The notes below the pieces were generated by a model, which was not told the DNA's origin, ran no database searches, and saw only the letters and a program-made list of their open reading frames with translations. From Cyclina sinensis (taxonomy: Eukaryota > Mollusca > Bivalvia > Venerida > Veneridae): DNA of 64,000 nt. Position numbers and translations under genes: made by a program. The stretch covers positions 8,582,821-8,646,820 of the forward strand of contig JAAONU010000013.1 in NCBI GenBank assembly GCA_012932295.1, written 5' to 3'. Below are positions 41,950-52,619 of this stretch, in pieces; the stretch's first letter is position 1, and the number at the start of each line of letters is the position of its first letter.

Positions 41950-44900
41950 CTGTAATAGAGTTTGAGAAGACAAGTTGCAGAAAATGTTTAATACGAACTA
42001 ACAGTCTTCTTCAACGTAAAAAGTAGTTCAGTTACGAAACGGTTACTTCCCTTACAGCACAGTTACTGATGCGAGGAATTCATTATTGGCGCTATCATTA
42101 AGAAAAAGTACACACCCATGAGAACATACTGGCATTATAGTGACAACCAGTCAGTCCTCAAACTATGACGGACCGAAGCCGAAGTTGGTCTTATCACCGT
42201 AACTGAAGTTTTCTGACCTGTTAGTGTCTCTAAATTAGCCCAAAAAAGAAAAATCGGAAATTATATAAACAAAATCTTGCCTTTATAACAACGCTTCCTC
42301 GTGATGTCATCTTGAAAGAATCAGTTTTCTTCAAGTTCTTGAATGTTGTCTCACTAATGTGAATTCTGTCCGCTGAAATATTAACAAATACCAGCTCAAA
42401 AATGCATTTTGAATAATAAAGGCAACTGTAATATTTTCATCATTTTCAGAACAATTTTTTGTAAACAAAAATGATTTACATTTTCATATTTTCGTAATTC
42501 TATACACATTTTGTACACTCGCATCTTAATTCTAATGCAAGTAATAATATTTCTTTTACATAGTTCTTTATTCTAGAATAAGTTTTCAGTTTGAAACTTA
42601 CTATACTTGTGTTAATTCCAGATTCAGCCTACAGTTTGAAACTAATTATACTTATGTTAATTCTAGACTCACTTGTCTGTCTGAAACTGACTATACATAA
42701 GTTAATTCTAGATTCACTTGTCTGTCCGAAACTGACTATACATAAGTTAATTCTAGATTCACCTGTCTGTTTGAAAATGACTATACAAAAGTTAATTCTA
42801 TATTCACTTGTCTGTTTGAAAATGGCTATACATAAGTTATGTCTAGATTTACTTGTCTGTCCGAAACTGACTATACATAAGTTAATTCTAGATTCATTTG
42901 TCAGTTTGAAACGGACCATACATAAGTTAATTCTAGATTCACTTGTCTGTTTGAAACTGACTATACATCAGTTATTTCTAGATTCACTTGTCTGTTTGAA
43001 AATGGCTATACATAAGTTAATTCTAGATTCACTTGTCTGTTTGAAAATGACTATACAAAAGTTAATTCTATATTCACTTGTCTGTTTGAAAATGGCTATA
43101 CATAAGTTATGTCTAGATTTACTTGTCTGTCCGAATCTGACAATACATAAGTTAATTCTATATTTATTTGTCTGTTTGAAACGGACCATACATAAGTAAA
43201 TTCTATATTCACTTGTCTGTTTGAAACTGACTATACATAAGTTTAATTCTAGATTCACTTGTCTGTCTGAAACTGACTATACATAAGTTTATTCAAGATT
43301 CACTTGTCTGTCCGAAACGGACTATACATAAGTTAATTCTAGATTCACTTGTCTGTTTGAAACGGACTATACATAAGTTAAATTCTAGATTCACTTGTCT
43401 GTCTGAAACTGACTATACATAAGTTTATTCTAGATTCACTTGTTTGTCCGAAACGGACTATACATAAGTTAATTCTAGATTCAGTTGTCTGTTTGAAAAT
43501 AGCTATACAAAAGTTAATTCTATATTCACTTGTCTGTCTGAAACTGACTATACATATGTTTATCCTAAATTCACATGTCTGTCTGAAAATGAGTTTACAT
43601 AAGTTAATTCCAGATTCACTTGTCTGTTTGAAACTGACATACATAAGTTAATTCTATATTTACTTGTCTGTTCGAAACAGTCTATATTTATGTTTATTCT
43701 ACACTCATTGCCTGTTTGAATCTTGCTATACAAAAGTTAATTCTATATTCATTTGTCTGTCTGAAACTGGCTATACATAAGTTAATTCTAGATTCACTTG
43801 TTTGTCTGAAACTAACCATACATAAGTTAATTCCAGATTCACTTGTCTGTTTGAAACTGATAATACATAAGTTAAGTCTAGATTCACTTGTCTGTTTGAA
43901 ACTGAAAATACATACGTTAAGTCTAGATTCACTTGTCTGTTTGAAAATGACTATACATAAGTTAATTCCAGATTTACTTGTCTGTTTGAAACTGACAATA
44001 CATAAGTTAAGTCTAGATTCACTTGTCTGTTTGAAACTGAAAATACATAAGTTAAGTCGAGATTCACGTGTCTGTTTGAAAATGACTATACATAAGTTAA
44101 TTCTAGATTCAGTTGTCTGTCTGAAACTGGCTATACATAAGTTAAGTCTAGATTCACTTGTCTGTTTGAAAATGGCTATACATAAGTTAAGTCTATATTC
44201 ACTTCTCTGTTTGAAAAGGGCTATACATTAGTTTAGTCTAGATTCACTTGTCTGTCTGAAACTGATTATACATAAGTTTATTCTAGATTCACTTGTCTGT
44301 TTGAAAATGACTATACATAAGTTAATTCTAGATTCACTTGTCTGTTTGAAAATGGCTATACATAAGTTTATTCTATATTCAATTGTCTGTCTGAAACTGA
44401 CTATACATTAGTTAATTCCAGATTCACTTGTCTGTTTGAAACTGACCATACATTAGTTAATTCTTGATTCACTTGTCTGTCCGAAACTGTCTATACTTAT
44501 GTTAATTCTACATTCATTGCCTGTTTGAATCTTGCTATACAAAAGTTAATTCTAGATTCACTTGTCTGTTTGAAACTGACTATACATAAGTTAATTCTAG
44601 ACTAATTATACTTAAATTAATTCTCGATTCAGCTGCCAGTTTGAAACTAATACTTACGTTAAATCTAGATTCACTTGTCTGTCCGAAACTGACTATACAA
44701 AATTTAATTCTATATTCACTTGTCTGTTTGAAAATGGCTTTACATAAGTTAAGTCTAGATTCACTTGTCTGTCTGAAACTGACTATACATAAGTTTATTC
44801 TAGATTCACTTGTCTGTCCGAAACAGACTGTACATAAGTTAATTCTAGATTCACTTGTCTGTCTGAAACTGACTATACATAAGTTAATTCTATATTCACT

Positions 44901-47900
44901 TGTCTGTCCGAAACGGACTATACTTAAGTTAATTCCAGATTCACTTGTCTGTTTGAGACTGACCATACATTAGTCAATTCTAGATTCACTTGTCTGTCCG
45001 AAACTATCTATACTTATGTTAATTCTACACTCATTGCCTGTTTGAATCTTGCTATACAAAAGTTAATTCTAGATTCACTTGTCTGTTTGAAACTGACTAT
45101 ACATAAGTTAATTCTAGACTAATTATACTTAAATTAATTCTCGATTCAGCTGCCAGTTTGAAACTAATTATACTTACGTTAAATCTAGATTCACTTGTCT
45201 GTCAGAAACTGACTATACTTACGTTGACTGTATGACTTCATTCTAGAAGCTGTATTCACGGTGTCTCCAAACAAACAATACCTCAACATGACGGTGCCTA
45301 CCACGCCTGCCGACACTGGGCCTGAAACATTTAAGGTGGTTTAAAAGGATACAAATGCCAGTCGTAATCATGCAGTGTTTGCTCCTATATAAATGAAATA
45401 ATGCATTACCAATATGTATTGATATTTTTTTATTCTACTAAACTTAGAGCAATGGGCTATTTTTCTCTGTGGTTCAAAGGGACGAAATCAAATTCTTAAA
45501 ATGTTCATTCTTCGAACAGTTTTGGATGCCCGGTATAAAAATGTATAAATATGCCTGAAACAACATATTCGTATATACTGACTGTTTGTGCTGAGTTCCA
45601 TGATTCGAAACTTATTTTGGGGTTCACTTTTTTATACGCCCTTCTGTGAAGACGGGACTTATTTGATCACGGGCGGCGGGTGGTTTGCAGAGTGACTGTT
45701 CTTAGTATCTATCTCAAAATATTTGTCCGGAGTAAATCATTACTTTTCAACCCCTCCATGAAGTATTTCTCTGAACATCAGGCTATCCCGATTGGATTTT
45801 CATTATATTTTTATTAGGTCTATTTCTAAAGAACCAAGCACTTCGTAATACATGCATACTGTTTGTTTATCCTTTAAAATAAGATATCAAAACTTCGCCA
45901 TTTATACTTTGACCCTGTTGTATCATATCTTCCGTTTATATTTCTCATTTTTTTTTTTTAATTCTGAACTACTGAGTTCAAAAGAAGCCTGTTACCAGAC
46001 AAGTTCAATTGCCCAGGGTAATATTTTAGCATGAAGGCTTTTACAGAAGAAGAATTGTCATTCTATGTAATGATGACGTCACAGATACTATCCTTATTCT
46101 CGAGCCGTTCTCTTGTTCTTTATGAGAGCACTAAAACTTCCCCGCGAACGTCTGCGCGTACTTCTTGAACAAACTACGAAAAATGGAATTCAATTTTTAT
46201 AACTTATGTATTTACCTGTACTTATCCCAAGAAACAAATGAATGGGAGATTTTATTCCATTCGCCATCAGGGCGTTCTTCTTTACCATGGCAACGATATC
46301 CAGAGCAAGGAAAGCAACCTCAGAAGCATGTCTTTCTCCATTCGGTACAGGCAAACCTTGTTGAAAACATATTTAAATTTTTAGCACGATTTAAAGACTT
46401 AACATTTTTTACGATAAATTTGCTCCAGGTTCTGAAAAACCGGTTAAACTAGAGAAACAGTTACATCAAACAACTGTGTGCTTTTTTCAATGAATCAAAT
46501 GTACTGTGATTTTTCTTCTTGAAAAGCCGATCATTTGATCCTAAAAGGCAATCTAGACAGAACGAAAATAAAATATTAGCCTATGAAGACTCCATGATGA
46601 GTTATTGTTTTTAAAGCGTTTTTACCAGTGCCTAACCCATCTACATGCGTTCCAATACTTCACCAGTAAAAAACAGGAATTTGACCACGTTACCTTACGC
46701 GTGCAGTTACATGTACTCGATTTAATAGGCTGTAAAATTGAAGATAAAGTGAGGTAGGAATTTCTTTTTAGAAAACATTTTTAATAGTTTCTGAGGTTTG
46801 ATACCTGATACGACCATATAAGTGTCGTTGATTGTCTCGACTTTATACACGTCATATTTCTCTATCTTTTCATCAATGGACGTGTACAGTATGTTTAGAA
46901 GGTCCACCAGTTCTAGAGGCGTATATTCAATGCTTAGTTGGGTGAAATCAACAACGCTGGTAAACATAATGGTCGCCGACTTGAAATACTGGGAGTCAAT
47001 CTTGCTGCTTCGCTTTAGTTTCTCGGCTATAGGTTTCGGCAGCATTTGATAGAGAAGAGTGTCTGTCCGGCTCTTTTCCTTGTTTAATTTGTCTGAGGCC
47101 TCGACAAGAACCTTTGAGTAATTCTGCATATTACTTGTAAGCGTTTCCGTGAAAATCATGATGACTGGGCAGCTTAGAATAACCACGGATGCTGTAACGC
47201 TGAAAACAACAATATTCTGGATGTAACCGTTTACTGTAGAATTAATACGCTTGATTACTCTTAGTGCAATTCGACTCTGTAGACTGTACAGGTAGTCCAG
47301 TCGGAAGGTCGCGTTGTCGAAGTAAATCTGTGCCTTTGTTCCTGACATGTAGGAACCGCTGACGTTACTGTTTTTGATTTCGTTTCTCAGTTTTCTTATA
47401 GCGGTTGTCGAACTACTCTCATCTGTGTTTGTGTCAAAGAAGGAATCTACAAGGTCAGAGTAGTAAGTGGAACTTTTGTAATTGTAGTTGAATTGGAAAA
47501 TCCGTCGAAAGTAGCTGTCAAACAAATCTGCATGTTGAAAATTACCTTGAGCAAAGAACATTGCTCCTAATGCCCGTTCAGCTCCTGCGTCAAGCATACA
47601 TCGCGTGATTTTCTGGAAAACTACAAGAGACTTCCAAGTATTTCCAAACCCGCCCTCTCGAATCCTTTCGATCATCCACTGCATCACAAATTCGACGATT
47701 TCACCGTAGAATGTAATTTCGCCGTAAATATCCGGGTGATTTGGATCCAGTTCGTTCCGATGATTTATTATGTGGTTAATGAGCGCCTGCTTGGTACGGA
47801 AATGTTCTTCCGGATGACTGACGAAATCTGCGGGCCAGTCCCACATTTCAGCAAACGCACTGTCTGTGTTTTCATACTCTTCAATGAGGAACACTTTCGT

Positions 47901-50042
47901 CCCTGGTCCTATTTTGCTAATGAAAAGTATGCCCATGTCTCGCTCCTTTTGGATCTTGTGAATAAGACGGCCTAATTGTATAGCTTTCATCATCACATCT
48001 TGTGCCTGGAACACAAGAATGACAGTTACCGTAACAATAATTATTCTATTTTTGAGAACATAATTTAAGACCGTATTTTAGGTACATGTATTAATCAAAA
48101 TGACAATTCTTCTGTGTACATTTGTATATTATAACTGCTAACAACGAAGAAATAATACGAAGGGAAAGAACTCGTACTTGTCTAGCTTAACATGATACAA
48201 ATCAAGGATTTTCTTAAAAATCTTAAAATCTTAAAAATCAGGGATTTTTTCTGCCCATGGTAAAGTTTTTAATGTCTAGCTGAATGTTGAACTTGCACAT
48301 CATTCTGCTTTTTTTCTAAAGTGTCTAATGTTGAGCTGGTGTAATAGTCAGCTCGACATTCAATTTTCAAATGTTTTTACCTTGTCTGAATTTCAAGCTC
48401 ATGTCTAACTGGCTATATTTCAGCTCGACATTTCTTTATCAAAGACTTTACTTTTTTCAGGGTTTTTTTTAATGATGGGCCGAATGTCGATTGGACTCAA
48501 CATTTCAGCTCGACATTCAATTTTCAAACTTTTTTCGTTTTCCGTAGGCGAAGTTCCATTGTAGTTTTTATGCGTTTTCGAAAGTCGATGTCAATGTCGA
48601 GCTAGGTAAGCATTTAGCTCGACATTCGTTTTTTTAAATAGTTTTTTTTTTTTTCGTTTCAAATATGTTGAGCTCAGTCGGACTTAACTGTGACTTATTT
48701 TACATGCATATAGGGATGTTTTTAATACGGTTACACTCATTCTTGTCCCACCGAGGAACGCCGAGGTAAACTTCCTGCCCGTTATAAGTTTGATTGCAAA
48801 TAGAGTGTTAGACTCCAGTTAAAGTTAAACCAAACAATTAAAAAGACTTGAACTCTTTATCGTCATTTCTTCATTAATTATACATTTAGTTTTAAATTAA
48901 TCTTGTAGGTATAAATAAAATAACATGGCTTTATCAAGATGCTCATATGTGAATTCCTCGAGATTTTCATTTTAACAGTATATCATACAAATCACGAATG
49001 GTGTTTGTGGAAATAGCCGTGGAGTTGGTGGCTGGTGCGTTGGACTCCGTACCATAAGGAGTAAGGACTATGTTAGAATCTGTAACACTCAAATATATCA
49101 TTTCAATGTGGTCGGTCGCCAAAAATTGCCAGAAATGTCCCAACAGCCGGTGTAAAATAGAAAAGTTAAAACTATTGGCGTTGTTGCTTTTTTTTGGATG
49201 GGGAGAAAGGTTTAAAAATAAAACCGACCTGTACAGTTTCACCTTTCTGTATAACATTGTCTGCTATGGCGTACAGCGTGAACACCCATCCACCAAGTAT
49301 AGGAATGAAGATGACAGTCAGAAGTTTCCCTAGATGAATCCATTTTCCACGAGCTGAAAGGTAATCTGCTCGTAATAGGCGACCTGAAATAATTTATACA
49401 GCTGCAGCGAATCCATGCTTTCTTAAAAATAGTAGGAATCTAACTATGAAAAACTTCAATCCTCAGAATCCTCAAAGTCTAACGTGATGCCCGGTTAGGA
49501 TTTCGTATACCAGTCAGGTAGTTCAATATAAGTGTTGTTTTTGAGCCATTTATCAAATTCCATTTTAGCAAAAATTGATAAAATGTGAAAAACAACTCTT
49601 GAAAAATCAAGCCACAAAAATAAAATGTATTCAAATATTTAATTTTACTTACCACATCCAACAGCAGTAGCGCCGGCTAGTTCGTACAGCTGAAAGCTGA
49701 GGTGAGAAAATGAACTTCCCCTCTTCCCAAACCTGATGATAAAAAAGCAAAACACATTCTTAGACTGTATACCTGTATCTATATTAAACTCTCTGTGCCG
49801 GCCCTGCTAGCTCAATCGCCAGAATCGGATTGTCAATCCAAAGGGTTCTGGCCGTCAAAATTTCTCCGTGATAACTGATCTCGGACAATGCGTCTATAGA
49901 TCACTGCATTGTATAGGTAACACATTGTTTTTGTTGTTGTATTATAATGACTGAAGGGTTTAAAGTATTATTTCTACGTTCAAATTCAGTAAAAGAAACT
50001 TACACGTTTTCCGACAATGCTCTTTAGCGGAGTGACCTTCAT
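41755..50042 (-). CDS. NIT-domain receptor guanylate cyclase (8 exons, complete)
   Basis: Membrane enzyme that converts GTP to cGMP. Exons 50042-50004, 49722-49653, 49383-49229, 48005-46805, 46356-46216, 45321-45223, 42372-42281 and 41949-41755 sum to 1992 bases, exactly 663 codons plus stop, with all phases matching. Order: short cytosolic N-terminus, TM1 (about residues 53-72), extracellular NIT (nitrate/nitrite-sensing type) domain with [14 protein letters not shown]2 ([20 protein letters not shown]), a linker with [14 protein letters not shown], then the class III cyclase domain. The guanine-recognition Glu (KVETIND), the second metal Asp (INDTY), the Cys of [10 protein letters not shown] and the NTASRM Asn and Arg are present. 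The first metal Asp of FSDIVGFT is Ser (FTSVVDFT). There is no ANF-type ligand domain or kinase-homology domain, unlike classical receptor cyclases. The C-terminus carries RRRNTLS, a PKA/PKG consensus. NIT domains sense nitrate or nitrite in bacteria; the animal ligand is not established from this sequence. Confidence 0.93.
42281..42372 (-). CDS. Guanylate cyclase exon 7
   Basis: It encodes [20 protein letters not shown] and [10 protein letters not shown], the 'riHiS..T..lL...f....RG.v.iKGKG' region. The acceptor is aatatttcag. The donor is AAG|GCAAGA, a GC-AG type intron, required to reach [10 protein letters not shown] in exon 8. Confidence 0.88.
42575..45220. repeat. 45-bp minisatellite, ~58 units, filling a guanylate cyclase intron
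   Basis: Head-to-tail units of 45 bp (core ttaattctagattcacttgt + ctgtttgaaactgactatac). Higher-order copies include a block shared by about 42.77 and 43.04 kb (270 bp apart, six units) and one shared by about 44.50 and 45.03 kb. The right edge coincides with the GTAAGTATAGTCAG donor of exon 6. Open frames of up to 202 codons on both strands arise because the unit is 15 codons long. Confidence 0.95.
45223..45321 (-). CDS. Guanylate cyclase exon 6: catalytic segment
   Basis: It encodes [20 protein letters not shown] and [13 protein letters not shown], with the guanine-pocket Cys and the catalytic Asn and Arg. The donor CAAC|GTAAGT is the very edge of the 45-bp minisatellite in the following intron. 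Confidence 0.95.
45635..45760 (+). repeat. Hairpin-headed repeat fragment
   Basis: The head 'tatacgcccttctgtgaagacgggactta' folds on cccttct/agacggg. It is followed by 'atttgtccggagtaaatcat', related to 'tttgtccggagcataactc' of the elements at 30.9-32.0 kb. It sits in a guanylate cyclase intron, opposite to the gene. Confidence 0.6.
46216..46356 (-). CDS. Guanylate cyclase exon 5: cyclase core
   Basis: It encodes [20 protein letters not shown] and ends IHLFLGIST, the 'sGLP.rng.rHa.eia.maL' and 'lriGihtG' segments. Phase 1 in and out; donor ACAG|GTAAAT. Confidence 0.93.
46805..48005 (-). CDS. Guanylate cyclase exon 4: NIT domain, TM2, signalling linker, start of cyclase
   Basis: A 1201-bp exon, phase 0 in and 1 out. 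The NIT domain spans roughly the first 260 residues, with the conserved I-H-x-x-Q-x-E-R-D motif, [11 protein letters not shown] and a [12 protein letters not shown] helix. TM2 follows, then [20 protein letters not shown] and the cyclase opening [15 protein letters not shown]...[14 protein letters not shown]. Confidence 0.95.
48270..48670. repeat. Degenerate tandem repeat with 'agctcgacatt' motifs
   Basis: Four or five diverged copies of 'tcagctcgacattcaattttcaaa' occur at about 48.35, 48.43, 48.51 and 48.61 kb, spaced roughly 80-100 bp, mixed with the related aatgtcgagct. It lies in the intron before the NIT-domain exon. Confidence 0.65.
49229..49383 (-). CDS. Guanylate cyclase exon 3: TM1
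   Basis: It encodes [20 protein letters not shown] then the apolar [20 protein letters not shown] and ends KGETVQ at a CAG|GTCGG donor. This is the signal-anchor helix before the NIT domain. Confidence 0.88.
49653..49722 (-). CDS. Guanylate cyclase exon 2
   Basis: It encodes [20 protein letters not shown] and VGCG before a GTAAGT donor in phase 1. A stronger-looking acceptor (atcatcag) 10 bases upstream would need phase 2 and does not fit exon 1, so the AAG site is preferred. Confidence 0.7.
49798..49925 (+). repeat. tRNA-derived SINE-like fragment
   Basis: 'tagctcaatcgccagaatcg' resembles a tRNA A-box and D-arm. 'ggattgtcaatcc' forms an anticodon-type stem with gtc in the loop, and 'gggttctggccg' is a decayed B-box. 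The T-arm does not pair well, so this is a SINE or tRNA relic, not a functional tRNA. Confidence 0.5.
50004..50042 (-). CDS. Guanylate cyclase exon 1: start codon
   Basis: ATG AAG GTC ... encodes [13 protein letters not shown] before a GTAAGT donor in phase 0. It joins in frame only if the next exon starts at 49722 (gggaag|AGG). A short out-of-frame ATG (ATG GGA TGA) lies 5 bases upstream. Confidence 0.6.
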
Positions 50043-50559
50043 CCCATTTAAAGACTTTTGACTGTGATGGAAGAAAAGATCTATAATTGACAAGTATATC
50101 AATGTTCGTGAGTAAGTACATCATAATATCAATATCGCCATCTGAAATTATAACTAGAAAATCATGTTACCTTTCTTGTAACTTTCCTTTCATAGCTTTT
50201 GTTTTCAGTGTTTTCAGTAGAAGGGTATCATGTCCAGTTAGATTAAGAATACATGCATTTTAATTTAGTTATAAGATTTTCAAAACACATTTTGTTCACC
50301 CTGCCAGCTTTTTAAGTCTCTATACTTATCTACTCCAGCAACCGTTGGCGAAAACAATCTTTTTAATGTTCTATGTAATTACATGATAATTTCTCTGCTT
50401 GTTAACTAAAGAGGTTCAAATTGCACTGACCTGATAACTGCGTCATCAAAATTATGTTCTAGTCAAAACTGGAATAAACTATCTGCTGGACTCCATCCGT
50501 CTACTGTAGTGGCCAGAGGTTTTCTCAACACCAATACAAACCAGATTCTGGTTTCCATA

Positions 50560-50757
50560 TTGGCAGGATGCTTCGCTAAGTTACGTGATTTCCACCGTGG
50601 CAGGATGCTTCGCTAAGTCACGTGATTTCCACCGTGGCGGGATGCTTCGCTAAGTCACGTGATTTCCACCGTGGCAGGATGCTTCGCTAAGTCACGTGAT
50701 TTCCACCGTGGCAGGATGCTTCGCTGAGCCACGTGCTAAGTCACGTGATTTTTTCTT
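50560..50757. promoter_or_regulatory. 37-bp tandem array of CACGTG E-boxes upstream of the guanylate cyclase
   Basis: About five 37-bp units (ggcaggatgcttcgctaagt + cacgtgatttccaccgt). CACGTG cores lie at 50619, 50656, 50693, 50730 and 50742, with a mutated TTACGTGA at 50581. Four cores are followed by A on the plus strand (CACGTGA); three of them sit in AGTCACGTGATTT, close to the binding sequence of MITF/TFEB/USF-type bHLH-zipper factors. The array is 0.58-0.71 kb upstream of the predicted start codon at 50042. Regulatory function is inferred. Confidence 0.55.
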
Positions 50758-50779
50758 TGGTCTCACGTTACGGTTTTGA

Positions 50780-51955
50780 ATGCCGTCAGATGAATTTGAG
50801 TGATTTCCACAATTTCCTTCGACGTGACAAATGGCCAAAAATTGTAAAAGAAATCCTCACAAGTTGAAAAACTTTTACTACAATTGATGTTAGTGGAATA
50901 ACTTAAAACCAATAATTTATAAGTGGTCTTTGCAATATACCGCATAGAATCTGAGTTTGTTATCCATTGCGTTAGTTTTGCCTAATCTAATTTAGATCAC
51001 ATCAGTGAGCTTGTGTAACGTTTATCCCGCTCGATGACCACTTCTTAGGTTCAAACCAGAACTCGCGCCGAAGTTGTGGTATGCGGTAACAAACTTGACA
51101 CGGAAACAGTTCCAGTGCTGCGTTATTCTTTATAATTAAGTTTAAAGCTATACCATTTCTAATGCTGACAATTCAAAGGTGACTTAAACATCAAAATTAG
51201 ATTATATTGATATAAAAAAAGGAATTTCCATGGAGATTTTTTTAATCATGACATGTTCATCGTGGTTTTTATTTTTAAATGCAAAATGTGAGATTGTATA
51301 CTTTTCTTGTATAGTTGGGATATTAAAATATTTTTTAGGTTTACCAAACTGAAAAGCTGGACTTTTTTTATTAGGATCGGCAATTATATTGCAAGTTTCA
51401 ACTTACACGAATGCCAGTGGCAAACCCACTTATATAACCACTTTGAATAAGCCAAAATGTTGCCCATTCTATCAATTCATTTATTTATGTATTTATTGAT
51501 TAATCAACAAGTTCTGTTCTTTCATTCTTTTGTTCTTTCATTCTTTTGTTCTTTCATTCTATGTTCGTTCTCTTTTCGTTCTTCCATGTTGTTGAACGTT
51601 ATACGAACTTACTGATAATTATGAAAATTAGAATGCGCTTAAAAAAGGCATATTATATCGCTTGATAACTTTATGATTTTTGATTTTATCAGTTACTTTT
51701 CTCCTCATTTTCTGATCATTGTCCTCGGGGTTAATTGCCTTCATCTTTCACTTTAGTAACAACGTATAACAGTTGTATAATTTTGCAACAGCAACGCGGG
51801 AATTAACTAATATCACGATATTGAAGTTTGCACAGTTGTATGATATCATCAATTGCAACTGAAAGGTAAATGGTCAAAGGTCATGGGTAAAGGTCAAACA
51901 TTTTTCTTTCTTTTTCATTGGGGGCAGGGGGATGGGTGGGGGTCGACATTGCCAT
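50780..51955. other. Intergenic, no gene recognised
   Basis: Non-coding; a small 'gttctttcattctttt' run lies at about 51.51-51.56 kb. Confidence 0.6.
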
Positions 51956-51956
51956 T

Positions 51957-52110
51957 GGAAGACACATCATAATTTGTAAGGCTGCAGAAGCCAATCGTGT
52001 GTGATGAGTTCGAATACCGTGTCTTCCACATTCTTTCTTTTTATTTTGTTTATTGTCCCCGTTACTGGTTGAGTAGAGGTCGTAGAACCACCCTCCACCA
52101 ACTTCACACT
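51957..52110. repeat. Dispersed repeat with hairpin, copy 2 of 2
   Basis: 'gtttattgtccccgttactg' and the following diverged arms (ggttgagtagagg / ccctccaccaac) align with 38488-38543. The left part contains 'gatgagttcgaatacc', a tRNA B-box-like segment, so the whole may be a SINE whose tail is the hairpin. Confidence 0.55.
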
Positions 52111-52444
52111 TCTGGCCAAGTAAACATGAAGTAAAGTACACTAAATGAACACAGTTTGTTTGAATTTTCTAATAGGGTGATACACGGGGTATATTAACAA
52201 TTGCTAATACGTGGGACCTTTTTTACAAAATTGCTCGCAGCTTGTGTTTGGACATAATGCTTTATATTTTACCAAGCTTAACAAGTATTGTGTATAATTG
52301 ACAGGCCTAGTTAAACCTCTAAGTGAAAGTACTACATTTTCCTGTTAACGTGGAAATAGATATCTTTTAATTTCTAGACATAACACATTTTAGTAATCAA
52401 GGTCACATTTTAGGATGGCCTAATATTAAAGATATGCAATAACA

Positions 52445-52610
52445 GTAAAGGAGCGGACCAGTGATCCAATGGTAACGCACTGGACCTGTAACCCAGGGAA
52501 ATGAGTTCGATCCCCCGCTGGATGAGACGTTAAACCCGAGGTCGCATGTATCAGTGCTATATTTGCATATCATGGCCTGGGTGACAGCGCAAAGCAACGG
52601 TATAATTATA
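52445..52610 (+). repeat. tRNA-derived SINE
   Basis: The head reads ccaatggtaacgcactgg (A-box-like), cctgtaacccagg (anticodon-arm-like) and gagttcgatccccc (good B-box). It is followed by the non-tRNA body 'ggatgagacgttaaacccga'. The acceptor stem is not complete, so it is not a working tRNA gene. Confidence 0.7.
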
Positions 52611-52619
52611 CATTGATGT

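Noticed and set aside
42591..44973. Open frames of 96-202 codons with 15-residue repeats on both strands
   Set aside because: By-product of the 45-bp minisatellite inside the guanylate cyclase intron; frames break at every 1-bp indel.
49798..49925. tRNA gene
   Set aside because: A-box and anticodon arm are tRNA-like but the T-arm and acceptor stem do not pair; called a SINE relic.
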